A stretch of 64,000 nucleotides of DNA, taken from NCBI GenBank assembly GCA_032158295.1, contig CM063248.1:21539273-21603272 (forward strand), given 5' to 3'. Source of the DNA: Pycnopodia helianthoides (Eukaryota > Echinodermata > Asteroidea > Forcipulatida > Asteriidae). Shown piece after piece: positions 9,386 through 21,590 of the stretch. Each line of letters opens with the position of its first letter. Positions within the stretch are counted from its first letter, which is position 1. The notes beneath the pieces are model-generated. The model had not been told where the DNA came from. It made no database searches and was given only the letters and a program-made list of their open reading frames with translations. A program made the position numbers and the translations under genes.

Positions 9386-12300
9386 CTCTAAACACGGGGG
9401 AAAGTCTGTGTAACAGCACAGATTTTTCTTATTGATGTAGACTCTGCGTCAATCCAAACAAAGGAAAAAGTCTGTGCTACAGCACAAATATTTCTCATTG
9501 ATGTAGACTCTTCGTCAACCCAAACACAGGAGAAAGTCTGTGTGACGGCACATTTTTTTCTTTTGATGTAGACTCTGCGTCACTCAAAACACAGGAAAAA
9601 GTCTGTTGATAGCACAGATTTTTTTTTGCTTGATGTAGACTCTGCATCACTCCAAACACAAGAGAAAGTGTGTAAGACGGCACAGATTTTTCTTATTGAT
9701 ATAGACTCTGCGTCACTCCAAACACAGGAGAAAGTCTGTTTTTAGACCATATTTTTCTTACTGATAAACACTCTGCATCACTCCAAACACAGGAGAAAGT
9801 CTGTTCATGGCACAGATTTTTCTTCTGGATGTAGACTCTGTTACTCCAAACACAGGAGAAAGTCTGTGTGACGGCACAGTTTTTTCTATTGATGAAGACT
9901 GCGTCACTCCAAACACAGGAGAAAGTCTGTCTGATGGCCTAGTTTTTTCTTGTGGATGTAAACTCTGCGTCACTCCAAACACAGGAGAAAGTCTGTGTGA
10001 CAGCATAGATTTTTCTTATTGATGTAGACTCTGCGTCACTCCAAACACAGGAGAAAGTCTGTGTGACAGCACGAATTTTTGTTATTGATGAAGACTCTGC
10101 GTCACTCCAAACACAGGAGAAAATTTGTGTGACGGCTGAGATTTTTCTTATTGATGTAGACTCTGCTTCACTCGAAAGACAGTAGAAAGTCTGTTGACAG
10201 CACAGATTTTTCTGCTGGATGTAGACTCTGCGTCACTCCAAACACAGGAGAAAGTCTGTGTGACGGCACAAATATTTGTTATTGATGAGGACTCTTCGTC
10301 ACTCCGTACACAGGAGAAAGTCTGTGTGACGGCACAGATTCTTTTTTTGATGTAAACTCTGCGTCACTCCAAACACAGGAGAAAGTCTGTGTGACGGTAC
10401 AGATTTTTCTTATTGATGAAGACTCTGCGTCACTCCAAGCACAGCAGAAAGTCTGTGTGATGGGACAGATTTTTCTGCTTGAAGTAGACTCTGCGTCACT
10501 CTAAACCCAGGAAAAGTCTGTTGATAACAAAGATTTTACTTATTGATGTAGACTCTGCGTCACTCCAAACACAGAAGAAAGTCGGTTGATAACAAAGATT
10601 TTTCTTATTCATGTAGACTCTGCGTTACTCCAAACACAGGAGAAAGTCTGTGCGACGGCCCAGATTTTCATTATTGATGTAGGCTCTGCATCACTCCAAA
10701 CACAGGAGAAAGTCTGTTTTTTAACACATATTTTTCTTACTGATATAGACTCTGCATCACTCCAAACACAGGAGAAAGTTTGTACGACGGTTCAGATTTT
10801 GTTTATTGATGTAGACTCTGCGTCACTCCAAACACAGGAGAAAGTTTGTGTGACGGCACAGATTTTTCTTATTGATGTAACCTCTGCGTCACTCCAAACA
10901 CAGGAGAAAGTCTGTGGGACGGCACAGATATTTCTTATTGAAGTAGACTCTGCATTACTTTAAACACCAGGGAAAGTTTGTGTGACGGCACATATTTTTC
11001 TTAATGATGTAGTTTTTGCGTCACACCAATCACAGTAGAAAGTCTGTGTGACGGCACAGATTTTTCTTATTGATGTAGACTCTTCGTCACTCCAAACACA
11101 GGAGAAAGTCTATGTGACGGAACAGATTTTTCTTATTGATGTAGACTCTGCGTCACTCCAAACCCAGGAAAAGTCTGTTGATAACAAAGATTTTGTTTAT
11201 TAATTTAGACTTTGCGTCACTCTAAACACGGGGAAAGTCTGTGTAACAGCACAGATTTTTCTTATTGATGTAGACTCTGCGTCATCCAAACAAAGGAAAA
11301 AGTCTGTGCTACAGCACAAATATTTCTCATTGATGTAGACTCTTCGTCAACCCAAACACAGGAGAAAGTCTGTGTGACGGCACATTTTTTTTCTTTTGAT
11401 GTAGACTCTGCGTCACTCCAAAACACAGGAAAAAGTCTGTTGATAAACACAGATTTTTTTATTTGATGTAGACTCTGCATCACTCCAAACACAAGAGAAA
11501 GTTGTGTAGACGGCACAGATTTTCTTATTGATTAGACTCTGCTCACTCCAAACACAGGAGAAAGTCTGTTTTTAGACACATATTTTTCTTACTGATATAG
11601 ACTCTGCATCACTCCAAACACAGGAGAAAGTCTGTTCATGGCACAGATTTTTTTTGATGTAGACTCTGTACTCCAAACACAGGAGAAAGTCTGTGTGACG
11701 GCACAGATTTTTTCTTATTGATGAACACTGCGTCACTCCAAACACAGGAGAAAGTCTGTTGATGGCCAGTTTTTCTTTTGGAATGTAGACTCTGCTTCAC
11801 TCCAAACACAGGAGAAAGTCTGTGTGACAGCATAGATTTTTCTTATTGATGTAGACTCTGCGTCACTCCAACACAGGAGAAAGTCTGTGTGACGCACGAT
11901 TTTTCTTATTGATGAAGACTCTGCGTCACTCCAAACACAGGAGAAAATTGTGTGCCTAGATTTTTTATTGATGAGACTCTGCTTCACTAAGACATAGAAT
12001 CTGTGCAGCACAGATTTCTGCTGGATGTGATCTGCGTACTCCAAACACAGGAAAAGTCTGTGTGACGCAAAAAAATTTGTTTATTGATGATGACTCTTCG
12101 TCACTCTGTACACGAGGAGAAAGTCTGTGTGACGGCACAGATTTTTTTTTGATGTAACTCTGCGTCACATCCAAAAAAGGAGAAAAGTCTGTGTACGGTA
12201 CAGATTTTTCTATTGATGAAGACTCTGCGTCAACTCCAAGCACAGAGAAAGTCTGTGTGACGGGACAGATTTTTCTTGTTGAAGTAGACTCTGCGTCACT

Positions 12301-12880
12301 CAAAACACAGGAAAAAGTCTGTTGATAACAAAGATTTTTACTTATTGATGTAGACTCTGCGTCACTCCAAACACAAAGAAAGTGGTGATAAACAAGATTT
12401 TTCTTATTCATGTAGACTCTGCGTACTCCAAACACAGGAGAAAGTCTGTGCGACGGCCAGATTTTCATTATTGATTAGGCTCTGCATCACTCCAAACACA
12501 GGAGAAAGTCTGTTTTAACACATATTTTTCTTACTGATTAGACTCTGCATCACTCCAAACACAGGAGAAAGTTTGTACGGACGGTTCAGATTTGTTTATT
12601 GATGTAGACTGCGTCACTCCAAACACAGGAGAAAGTTTGTGTGACGGCACAGATTTTTCTTTTGATGTAAACCTCTGCGTCACTCCAAACACAGGAGAAA
12701 GTCTGTGGGACGGCACAGATTTTCTTATTGAGTAGACTCTGCATTACTTTAAACACCAGGAGAAAGTTGTGTGACGGCACATATTTTTTTAATGATGTAG
12801 TTTTTGCGTCACTCAAATCACAGGAGAAAGTCTGTGTGACGGCACAGATTTTTCTTATTGATGTAGACTCTTGCTCACTC
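9350..12880 (+). repeat. 1.8-kb direct duplication of satellite, second copy degraded
   Basis: The series of unit variants from TTTATTAATTTAGACTTTGC (9,361) to TAATGATGTAGTTTTTGCG (about 11,010) is repeated from 11,193 to about 12,800 in the same order. The second copy has frequent single-base indels, especially in homopolymers, but few substitutions. This pattern fits uncorrected long-read sequence or a collapsed duplicate better than natural decay. Confidence 0.75.
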
Positions 12881-13705
12881 CAAAACACGGGGGAAAGTCT
12901 GTGTGATGGCACAATTTTTGTTACTGATATAGACTCTGCATCACTCCAAACACAGGAGAAAGTCTGTGTGACGGCACAGATTTTTTTATTGATTTAGACT
13001 CTTGCGTCACTCACACTAGGAGAAAGTCTGTGAAAGGCACAGATTTTTCTTGTTGTAGACTCTGCGTCACTCCAAACACAGTGAAAACTATGACATACAA
13101 ATAATTTCTTATTGATGTAGACTCTTCGTCACTTCGTACACAGGAGAAAGTCTGTGTGATGGCACAGATTTTTTTTTGATGTAGACTCTGCGTCACTCCA
13201 AACACAGGAGAAAGTCTGTTGATAGCAAATTTTCTTATTGAAGTAGACTCTAGTCACTCTAAACACAGAGAAAGTCTATGTGACGAAAGATTTTTCTTAT
13301 TGATGTAGACTCTTCATCACTCCAAACACAGGAGAAAGTCCGTGTGTGACGGCACAGATTTTGTTTTTGATGTAGACTCTGCTTCACTCCAAACAAAGGA
13401 AAAAGATGTTGATCGCACAGATTTTTCTGCTTGATGTTGACTCTGCGTCACTCCAAAACCAGAAAGTCTGTTGATAACAAGATTTTTTTATTGATGTAGG
13501 GGACTATGCGTCACTCCAAACACGGGAGAAAGTCTGTTGGATAGCACAGATTTTTTCCTTTTAATGTAGACTTTGTGTCACTCCAAAACACAGAGAAAGT
13601 CTGTGTGACAGCAACAGGTTTTGTTATTGATATAGACTCTGAATCACTCTAAAAAGGAGACGTCTGTGTGACGTGCACCATGATTTTTCCTTATTGATGT
13701 AGGAC

Positions 13706-14452
13706 TCCTGTGTTTGGAAGTGATGCGAAGTCTATATCAATATACAAAATTTGTGCCATCACACAAGACTTTCTCCCGTGTTTGGAGTGACGAAGGAGTC
13801 TTACATCAATAAGAAAAAATCTTGTGCCGTCACACAGACTTTCGAATGTGATTGGTGTGACGCAAAAAACTACATCATTAAGAAAAATATGTTTGCCGTC
13901 AACAAACTTTCCCTGGTGTTTAGTAATGCAGAGTTACTTCAATAAGAAATCTTTGTGCCGTCCCACAGACTTTCTCCTGTGTTGGAGTGAGGCAGAGGTT
14001 ACATCAATAGGAAAAATCTGTGCCTGTCACACAGAAACTTTCTCCTGTGTTTGGAGTGACGCAGGTTATACATCAATAAACAAAATCTGGAGTTCGTACA
14101 AACGTTTTCCTGTGTTTGGAGTGATGCGGTCTATATCCAGTAAGTAAAAATATGTTTCGTTAAAAAAGACTTTCTCCTGTGTTTGGAGGGTTGCAGAGCC
14201 TACATCAATAAGAAATATTTGTGCAGTCACCACAGACTTTCTCCTGTGTTTTGGAGTGACGCAGAGTCTACATCAAAGAGAAAAATCTGTGCCGTCACAC
14301 AGGACTTTCTCCTGTGTTTAGAGTGATGCAGAGTCTATATCAATAACAAAATCCTGTGCCGTCACCCACAGACTTTCTCCTGTGTTTGGAGGACGCAAAG
14401 TCTAAATAAGATAAGAAAAATTTGTGCTACCAACAGACTTTCTGATGTGTTT
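13706..14452 (-). repeat. Inverted satellite block
   Basis: Satellite orientation flips abruptly at about 13,705 with no spacer (TGATGTAGGACTCCTGTG). The block is the reverse complement of units just upstream, about 12.2-12.96 kb, in mirrored order with matching rare variants (for example ACTACATCATTAAGAAAAAT against the upstream TAATGATGTAGTTTTTG). Orientation flips back at about 14,452. The block is rich in indels. It may be a fold-back (palindromic) read or assembly artefact. Confidence 0.8.
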
Positions 14453-14684
14453 GGGGACAGCACTAGATTTTTTTAATTGACGTTTAGACTCTCTGCGTCA
14501 CTTTAAACACAGGAGAAAAACTATGGACGGCACAGATTTTTATCATTGATGTAGACTCTGCGTCACTCCAAACCAGAGAAGGAAGTCGTGTTGATAGCAC
14601 AGATTTTTTTTGGAAGTTGAGCTTTGTCTCCAGACACAGGAGAAAGTCTATTTGACGGCGCTGCTTCTACTACAAAGTCCTTTT
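14453..14684 (+). repeat. 66-bp satellite ending in a cassette start at the gap
   Basis: Forward units, low quality. The last bases before the gap (GGCGCTGCTTCTACTACAAA, then GTCCTTTT) match the beginning of the exon-like cassette in the orientation seen at 6,567. The gap therefore probably hides another cassette copy. Confidence 0.75.
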
Positions 14685-14784
14685 NNNNNNNNNNNNNNNN
14701 NNNNNNNNNNNNNNNNNNNNNNNNNNNNNNNNNNNNNNNNNNNNNNNNNNNNNNNNNNNNNNNNNNNNNNNNNNNNNNNNNNNN
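14685..14784. other. Assembly gap, 100 N
   Basis: Exactly 100 undetermined bases, the usual placeholder for a gap of unknown size. It lies inside the satellite at what seems to be an exon-like cassette, so the true missing sequence may be short (about 300 bp) or long. Confidence 0.98.
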
Positions 14785-15900
14785 ACAGTTTTTTCTATTG
14801 ATGTAACCGCTCACTCCAAACACAGGAAAGTCTGTATGAGGGAACGATTTTGTTTATTGATGTAGACTCTGGTCACCCCAACAACAGGAAAAGTCTGTTG
14901 ATGCACAGTTTTTTCTTATTTTTTTGAAAACCTGCCACTCCAAAACAGGGAAAGTCGGGTAGGGCACGATTTTTTTATTGATAAACTCTGCTCACCCCAA
15001 AAAGGGGAAATCTTTGAGGCCGATTTTTTTATTGTGAAAATTTTTGGGCCCATCCAAAAACGGGAAAAGCTTTGGGCACAGATTTTTCTTATTGTTTAAA
15101 TTGCGCACCCAAAACAGGAGAAATCGTTGATGGCACAGATTTTTTCTTATTGATTGACTCTGCTCACTCCAACAAGGGAAAAAGTCTTTTTTTTCGAGTG
15201 AGATTGCTTATTGGGTGAAGACTTTGGGGTCAACCCCCCAAACACGGAGAAAAGACTGTGTGTTGCACAGATTTTTCTTATTGATGTAGATTTCTGCGTC
15301 ACACCAAACACGGAGAAATCGTGTGATGGCACAGATTTTTTTTTATTGATGAATCTGCATCACTCCAAACACAGAAAAAAAGTCTGTGTAAAACACAGTT
15401 TTTTCATGATGAAAATAATTCCAAACAAGAAAGGGTAATCCAGATTTTTTATTGTTTTAAAACCTTCACATTTTCCAAACACGGAAAAGTTTTTAAAAAG
15501 AACATTGTTTTTTTCTTTGAAAAACCTCCTCAAGTTTTTCTATTTTTTGTAAAATCTGCGCCACAACCCAAAAACAAGAAAGTCTTGTAGGCACAGTTTT
15601 TTTTTTATTGATTGATTGCTCACTCCAAACAGAGAAGTCTTTTGAAGCCTTTTTTTTAAAAACCCCAATAAAAAGTTTTTTTCCCCATTTTTTTTGGAAA
15701 AAGATTTCCAAAACAAAAAAATTGTAAAATTTTTTTTTTTAAATTTCCCCCAAAAAAATTGGTATGGCAAAAAATTTTCCCTTTGAAGCCTATAAACCCA
15801 AAACGGCTTCTTTGAGGCGTTTGCTTATTGCTAGATTTTGGGGCCCCACTCCCAAACACGGAAAAGACTGGGGGTTTTGCACAATTTTTCTTATTGATGT
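14785..15900 (+). repeat. Severely degraded 66-bp satellite
   Basis: Units are recognisable only by fragments such as TTCTTATTGATGTAGA and CACTCCAAACACGG, separated by homopolymer expansions and deletions. The positions of the variant TTGGGTGAAGACTTTGGGG (about 15,215) and its relative near 15,830 match the higher-order repeat that is clean at 16.4-17.5 kb. I read this as low-accuracy sequence of the same array rather than ancient decay. Confidence 0.7.
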
Positions 15901-17958
15901 AGATTCTGCGTCACCCAAACACGGGAAAATCTGGTGATGGCAAAATTTTTTCTTATTATTAGACTCTGCATCACTCCAAACACAGAAGAAAATGTCTGTG
16001 TGATAGCACAGGTTTTACATATTGATGTAGACTCTGCATCACTCCAAACACGGGAGAAAGTCTGTGATGGCACAGATTTTTCTTATTGATGTAGACTCTG
16101 CATCACTCCAAACACAGGAGAAAGTCTGTATGACGGAACTGATTTTGTTTGTTGATGTAGACTCTGCGTCACTCCAGACAACAGGAGAAAGTCTGTTGAT
16201 AGCACAGATTTTTCTTATTGTTGTAAACTCTGCGCCACTCCAAAAACAGGAGAAAGTCTGTGTGATGGCACAGATTTTTCTTATTGATATGGATTCTGCG
16301 TCACTCCTAACATTGGAGAATGTCTGTTGATAGCACAGATTTTTCTTATTGATGTAGACTCTGCATCACTCCTAACATAGGTGAAAGTCTTTTCGACGTC
16401 GCCGATTTGCTTATTGCTGAAGACTTTGGGTCACTCCCAAACACAGGAGAAAGACTGTGTGGTTGCACAGATTTTTCTTATTGATGTAGATTCTGCGTCA
16501 CACCAAACACAGGAGAAACTCTGTGTGATGGCACAGATTTTTCTTATTGATGTAGACTCTGCATCACTCCAAACACAGAAGAAAATGTCTGTGTGATAGC
16601 ACAGGTTTTTCGTATTGATGTAGATTCTGCATCACTCCAAACACGGGAGAAAGTCTGTGTGATGGCACAGATTTTTCTTATTGATGTATACTCTGCATCA
16701 CTCCAAACACAGGAGAAAGTCTGTATGACGGAACTGATTTTGTTTATTGATGTAGACTCTGCGTCACTCCAGACAACAGGAGAAAGTCTGTTGATAGCAC
16801 AGATTTTTCTTATTGTTGTAAACTCTGCGCCACTCCAAAAACAGGAGAAAGTCTGTGTGATGGCACAGATTTTTCTTATTGATATGGACTCTGCGTCACT
16901 CCTAACATTGGAGAATGTCTGTTGATAGCACAGATTTTTCTTATTGATGTAGACTCTGCATCACTCCTAACATAGGTGAAAGTCTTTTTCGACGTCGCAG
17001 ATTTGCTTATTGCTGAAGACTTTGGGTCACTCCCAAACACAGGAGAAAGACTGTGTGATTGCACAGATTTTTCTTATTGATGTAGATTCTGCGTCACACC
17101 AAACACAGGAGAAAGTCTGTGTGATGGCACAGATTTTTCTTATTGATGTAGACTCTGCATCACTCCAAACACAGAAGAAAATGTCTGTGTGATAGCACAG
17201 GTTTTTCGTATTGATGTAGACTCTGCATCACTCCAAACACGGAGAAAGTCTGTGATGGCACAGATTTTTCTTATTGATGTAGACTCTGCATCACTCCAAA
17301 CACAGGAGAAAGTCTGTATGACGGAACTGATTTTGTTTGTTGATGTAGACTCTGCGTCACTCCAGACAACAGGAGAAAGTCTGTTGATAGCACAGATTTT
17401 TCTTATTGATATGGACTCTGCGTCACTCCTAACATAGGTGAAAGTCTTTTTTCGACGTCGCAGATTTGCTTATTGCTGAAGACTTTGGGTCACTCCCAAA
17501 CACAGGAGAAAGACTGTGTGGTTGCACAGATTTTTCTTATTGATGTAGATTCTGCGTCACACCAAACACAGGAGAAACTCTGTGTGATGGCACAGATTTT
17601 TCTTATTGATGTAGACTCTGCATCACTCCAAACACAGAAGAAAATGTCTGTGTGATAGCACAGGTTTTTCGTATTGATGTAGACTCTGCATCACTCCAAA
17701 CACGGGAGAAAGTCTGTGATGGCACAGATTTTTCTTATTGATGTAGACTATACATCACTCCAAACACTTGGAAAAGTTTTTATTAGATTACATTGTTTTA
17801 CTCATTGATGTAGACTCTCTGCACAGATTTTTCTTATTGATGTAGACTCTGCGTCACACCAAACACAGGAGAAAGTCTGTGTGATGGCACAGATTTTTCT
17901 TATTGATGTAGACTCTGCATCACTCCAAACACAGGAGAAAGTCTGTTTGACGTCGCAC
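15901..17958 (+). repeat. 66-bp satellite with 9-unit higher-order repeat
   Basis: The rare unit CTTATTGCTGAAGACTTTGG occurs at about 16,409, 17,006 and 17,469, and the unit GATAGCACAGGTTTTTCGTA follows at fixed distance (about 16,595, 17,191 and 17,655). The first spacing is about 597 bp (nine units). The second is about 463 bp (seven units), explained by loss of two units. The copies are almost identical, so amplification is recent. Confidence 0.9.
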
Positions 17959-18268
17959 CTTCTACATACAATGTCCTTTTACCATGATCGTAAAATAGAA
18001 AAATATCACCAAACTAAATTGTAAATTTTGTTTTAATTTCCCTCATGAACCTGTTACTAGCTGATGAACCAGTGCACTGCAAGCACTTAATCAACCAGAA
18101 ATCGGTTGCATCTCCTTGAGGCTAGTGATGCGAATGGATCAAGTACCTGACTTTCCCAAGGGTTGGTTGAGTCGTCCTGTTGGTGGGTCCAACAACCGTA
18201 TACGGCTGCTAGCGGCGGCTTCGGGCATGTTTGCTTTATAATGGGACCGCCAACAGTATCAATGTCAA
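17959..18268 (-). repeat. Exon-like cassette, copy 2, 3' half corrupted
   Basis: From CTTCTACATACAATGTCCTT to about 18,120 this matches the cassette in inverted orientation. Beyond that only fragments align (CCTGACTTTCCCAAGG for the donor region, CCAACAGTATCAATGTC for the acceptor), interrupted by unrelated GC-rich bases. The corruption coincides with the start of a low-quality block. Confidence 0.65.
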
Positions 18269-19060
18269 AAAACAAGAAGAAAGTTGGTGTATTGCATCAT
18301 GTTTTTTTTTTGTTGTAGACTCATGCGGTCAGCCAAAATCCCTTGTAGGAGAAAAAATCTCGTTGTTAGTACAGATTGTTCTTTAGATGTAGACTCTGCG
18401 GTCACTCCAAACACAGGAGAATGTCTGTTGATGGCACAGATTTTTTCTTTTTGATGTTGACTCTGCATCCACTCAAAACTCAGGATAAGTCTTTGTGATG
18501 GCACAGATATTTTTTCTTGCTGTACACTAGGCATCACTCCAAACACAGGATAGAAAGTCTGTGTGACAGCACAGATTTGTTTCTTATTGATGTAGACTCT
18601 GCGTCACTCCAACCACAGGAAGAAAGTCTGTGCTAGCACAGACTTTTTTCCTGCATGATATAGACTCTGCGTCATCCAAACACAGGGTGGAAAGTCTGTG
18701 TGATGGCACTGATTTTTCTTATTGCTGTAGGACTTGCGTCACTCTAAACTCAGGTAGAAAAGTCTGGTTGATGTACAGTTCTTTCTATTGATGTTGACTC
18801 TGCATATCCAAACCACAGGAGAAATTCTGTTGATTGCGGCAAGATTTTTCTTTTTGATGTTGACATTACGTCACTCCAAAACACAGGAGAGAAGTCTGTT
18901 TTTAGCGCATAATTTTGATATTGATGTAGAATCTGCGTCACTCCAAACACATGGAGAAAGGTCTGTTGCTAGCTACAGATTTTTCGGCTTTGATATAGTC
19001 TCTGCGTCACCTCCAAACTTCAGGAGTAATGTCTAGGTGTTGGCACAGATGGTATTATTT
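18269..19060 (+). repeat. Degenerate 66-bp satellite, forward
   Basis: About a dozen units with frequent single-base insertions, for example AAACACAGGATAGAAAGTCT. This is the last forward block before the low-complexity region. Confidence 0.75.
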
Positions 19061-19640
19061 GCCTGATGGACTCGGCGTCATCGTCGATCTCTATGGTGGT
19101 GTTAGGAGGGGGTGAGGTATGTGGGGGCAGGTGGGCTGGGGGGGGCTAGCGGCTGCTCGCTTTTATATGAGAGAAGAGGGGCCCGACGCCGCAGGGAAGG
19201 GGGGGATGGGCCGCAGTAGGGGGGGGTGTGTGTGTTGGGGGAGGGTGTGGGTTGATTTAGTACTTGAGATTTACTGACTTGTTGGTTTTTTTGCAGGGGC
19301 TAGCTGATTATGTAGGGCGAAGCGGGGGGTGACACAGAAGAGTACCCCACACACAACGATACCCCCACTGGACGGGAGAGCTGGTCTCTGGAGGATGAAT
19401 TGTTGTTGTTTTATTGCTGTGGCCTGATCAATGTCGGGAGCAGCGGGGGGGTGGGGGTTATAGGGTAGAATTGCTGGCGTGTGCATGCTTGTTGTGTTTT
19501 TGAGGGGCGTGCATTTATGTAGGGGAAAGGTTGGAGGGCGTGCTATGGGTAGCTTGTGGGAGATAATGCTTGTGTGTTATTATTCTGGACGAGTGTTATA
19601 TTTCTGTCTCGCGAGAAGGGGGGGGGTGGGTGTCGGTTGT
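19061..19640. other. G-rich low-complexity junction
   Basis: A G-rich stretch with repeated GGGGGG runs (19,110-19,250, 19,447-19,460, 19,617-19,630) interrupts the satellite exactly where its orientation changes. It has no recognised gene. It may be misassembled or erroneous sequence; alternatively it is real G-rich spacer able to form quadruplexes. Confidence 0.55.
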
Positions 19641-20325
19641 GGCGACTGAATAAGAAAAATCTGCGCATCTCAACTGAATTTTCCTGTGTTTGGAGTTGAT
19701 GGAGTCAACATACAAATAAGAAAAATCCTCCCCACGGCCCCCCTGCTCCCCCCCCCCCCCCTCACCTCCCCCCCCACCCACCCCACCCCCCCCCACCCCC
19801 CCCCTCCCCCCCCCCCCCCCCCCCCCTCAACAGACTTTCTCCTGCTGCTTTAGAGTGAAGCAGAGTCTTCAGCAATAAGGCAAAAATTGTGCCATCACAC
19901 AGACTTTCTCCTGTGTTTGGAGTGACGCAGAGTTCTATATCAAGCAGAAAAATCTGTGCTAGCACAGACTTTCTCCTGTGTTTGGAGTGACGCAGAGTCT
20001 ACATCAATAAGAAAAATCTGTTGCTGTCACACAGACTTTCTCCTGTGTTTGGAGTGATGCAGGAGTGTACACAAAGGAAAAAATATCTGTGCCATCACAA
20101 AAGACTTTCTCCTGTGTTTGAGTGATGCAGAGTCCACATCAATAAGAAAAAATTCTGTGGTGCATCAACAGACTTTCTCCTGTGTTTGGAGTGTCGCGAG
20201 TCTAACATCTGATAAGAACAATCTGTACTAACAACAGATTTATCTCCTAGTTTGGCGTGCGTGACGCAGAGTTTCTACATCATAGAAAAAACATGTGCAG
20301 TTACATAACTTTCTTCTGGTTTTTT
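19641..20325 (-). repeat. 66-bp satellite, reverse, with long C run
   Basis: Reverse-oriented units begin at about 19,645 (GAATAAGAAAAATCTGCGC). A run of almost pure C from 19,737 to 19,827 replaces part of one unit; a homopolymer of this kind inside a satellite is likely a sequencing artefact. Units after 19,830 are clear but contain indels. Confidence 0.75.
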
Positions 20326-20630
20326 GGACAGTGAGAGTTGGCAGGTCCAGGATTAACAAACAGGACAGTTGCAGACAGCTTGATGACTTGAAGGTTTGGT
20401 CCAAAAAAAGAAGGACGAAAACATACCTTGGTAAGTCAGGTTCTTTGTCTTTAGAAGCACTAGCCTCAATGGAGATGCAACGATATGTTCTGGGTTGATT
20501 TAAGTGCCTTGCGTCCATGTTCATCAGCTATTTACAGGTCATGTGGGAAATTAAAACAACATTTACAATTTAGTTTTGGTGATTTGTTTCTATTGTACAA
20601 GTCATAGTAAAAAGGACTTTGTATGAGAAG
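20326..20630 (+). repeat. Exon-like cassette, copy 3
   Basis: Contains GGCAGGTCCAGGATTAACAA, the potential donor CTTGGTAAGTCAGG and the distal part ending TTTGTATGAGAAG. Extra single bases in several places reflect the low-quality block. The acceptor side reads TTTTTTGGACAG. Confidence 0.8.
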
Positions 20631-21292
20631 CTGCGCCGTCAAACAGACTTTCTCCTGTGTCTGGAATGGGACATAAGTCAACTTCAAAAAAAAATCTGTG
20701 CTATCAACAGACTTCCTCCTGTGATTGTTTGGAGTGACGCAGAGTCTACCCAGGGGGGTTCTATAAGAATCAATCTGTAACTATCAAAGGGACTTTATCC
20801 TGTGCCCCTGTGTTTGGAGTGACGAAGAGTCTACATCCAATAAGAAAAATCTTGTACTATCAAAGGATTTCTCCTGAGTTTGGAAGTGACGAGGTCTACG
20901 TCAATAAGAAAAATCTGTACTATCAAAGGACTTTCTCCTGGTGTTGGGAGTGAGGAAAGAGTCTACATCGATAAAAAACAAATCTGTGCTGTCACAAAGC
21001 TATCTCCAGTGTTTGGGAATGACGCAGAGTTCTTCAGGAAATGAGAAAAATATGTGCTGTTCACACTATACTTTCCCGATCTTTTATCGTTATGCAGGAG
21101 TCCTACATAAATAGGAAAAGTCTGCGCCATCACACAAAACATGCTTCGTGTGTGAAGGTGAGGCAGTGCTTACTCAATAACAAATGTCTGTGCTGGTCAC
21201 ACCAGGACATTCTCGTAAATTTGAGTGATGCAATGGTCTAAATCATTAGAAAAAACATGTTGAAGTTACACTAACTTTCTTCTGTGTTTTTT
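20631..21292 (-). repeat. 65/66-bp satellite, reverse
   Basis: About ten units with the shorter CTATCAACAGAC variant (65 bp) mixed with the GTCACACAGAC variant (66 bp). Indel-rich. Confidence 0.85.
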
Positions 21293-21590
21293 GACAGTGA
21301 TGTTGGCAGGTCCAGGATTAACAAACAGGACAGTTGCAGACAGCTTCAAGATTTAAAGGGTTTGGTCCAAAAAAAGAAGACGAAAACATACCTTGGTAAG
21401 TCAGGTTCTTTTCTTTAGAAGCACTAGCCTCAAGGAGATGCAACCGATGTCTGGTTGATTAAGTGCTTGCAGTCCATTGGTTCCTCAGCTAGTAACAGGT
21501 TCATGAGGGAAATTAAAACAACATTTACAATTTATTTTGGTGATTTGTTTCTATTGTACAATCATAGTAAAAGGACTTTGTATGTAGAAG
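21293..21590 (+). repeat. Exon-like cassette, copy 4
   Basis: Preceded by the branch-point-like TTACACTAAC and the tract TTTCTTCTGTG-TTTTTTGACAG. The donor CTTGGTAAGTCAGG is intact. The internal frame is shifted by indels in this copy. Confidence 0.85.

Larger units (their letters stand above)
6867..13705 (+). repeat. 66-bp satellite, forward core array
   Basis: Roughly 100 head-to-tail units of consensus AGTCTGTGTGACGGCACAG, ATTTTTCTTATTGATGTAGA, CTCTGCGTCACTCCAAACAC, AGGAGAA occur here. A 65-bp variant has CTGTTGATAGCACAG in place of CTGTGTGACGGCACAG. Because 66 is divisible by three, runs of 66-bp units give 22-residue periodic open frames on both strands, and 65-bp units break them. Higher-order duplications are visible (see separate entries). 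From about 11.2 kb the units carry many single-base gains and losses, consistent with poor consensus quality. Confidence 0.95.

Noticed and set aside
20390..20450. Spliced-leader RNA gene (GGTAAGT donor in a tandemly repeated cassette)
   Set aside because: There is no defined Sm site at the usual distance, no short stem-loop leader, and an acceptor-like tract lies upstream, which fits an internal exon better. AATTTATTTTGG, 130-140 nt downstream, is too far and weak.
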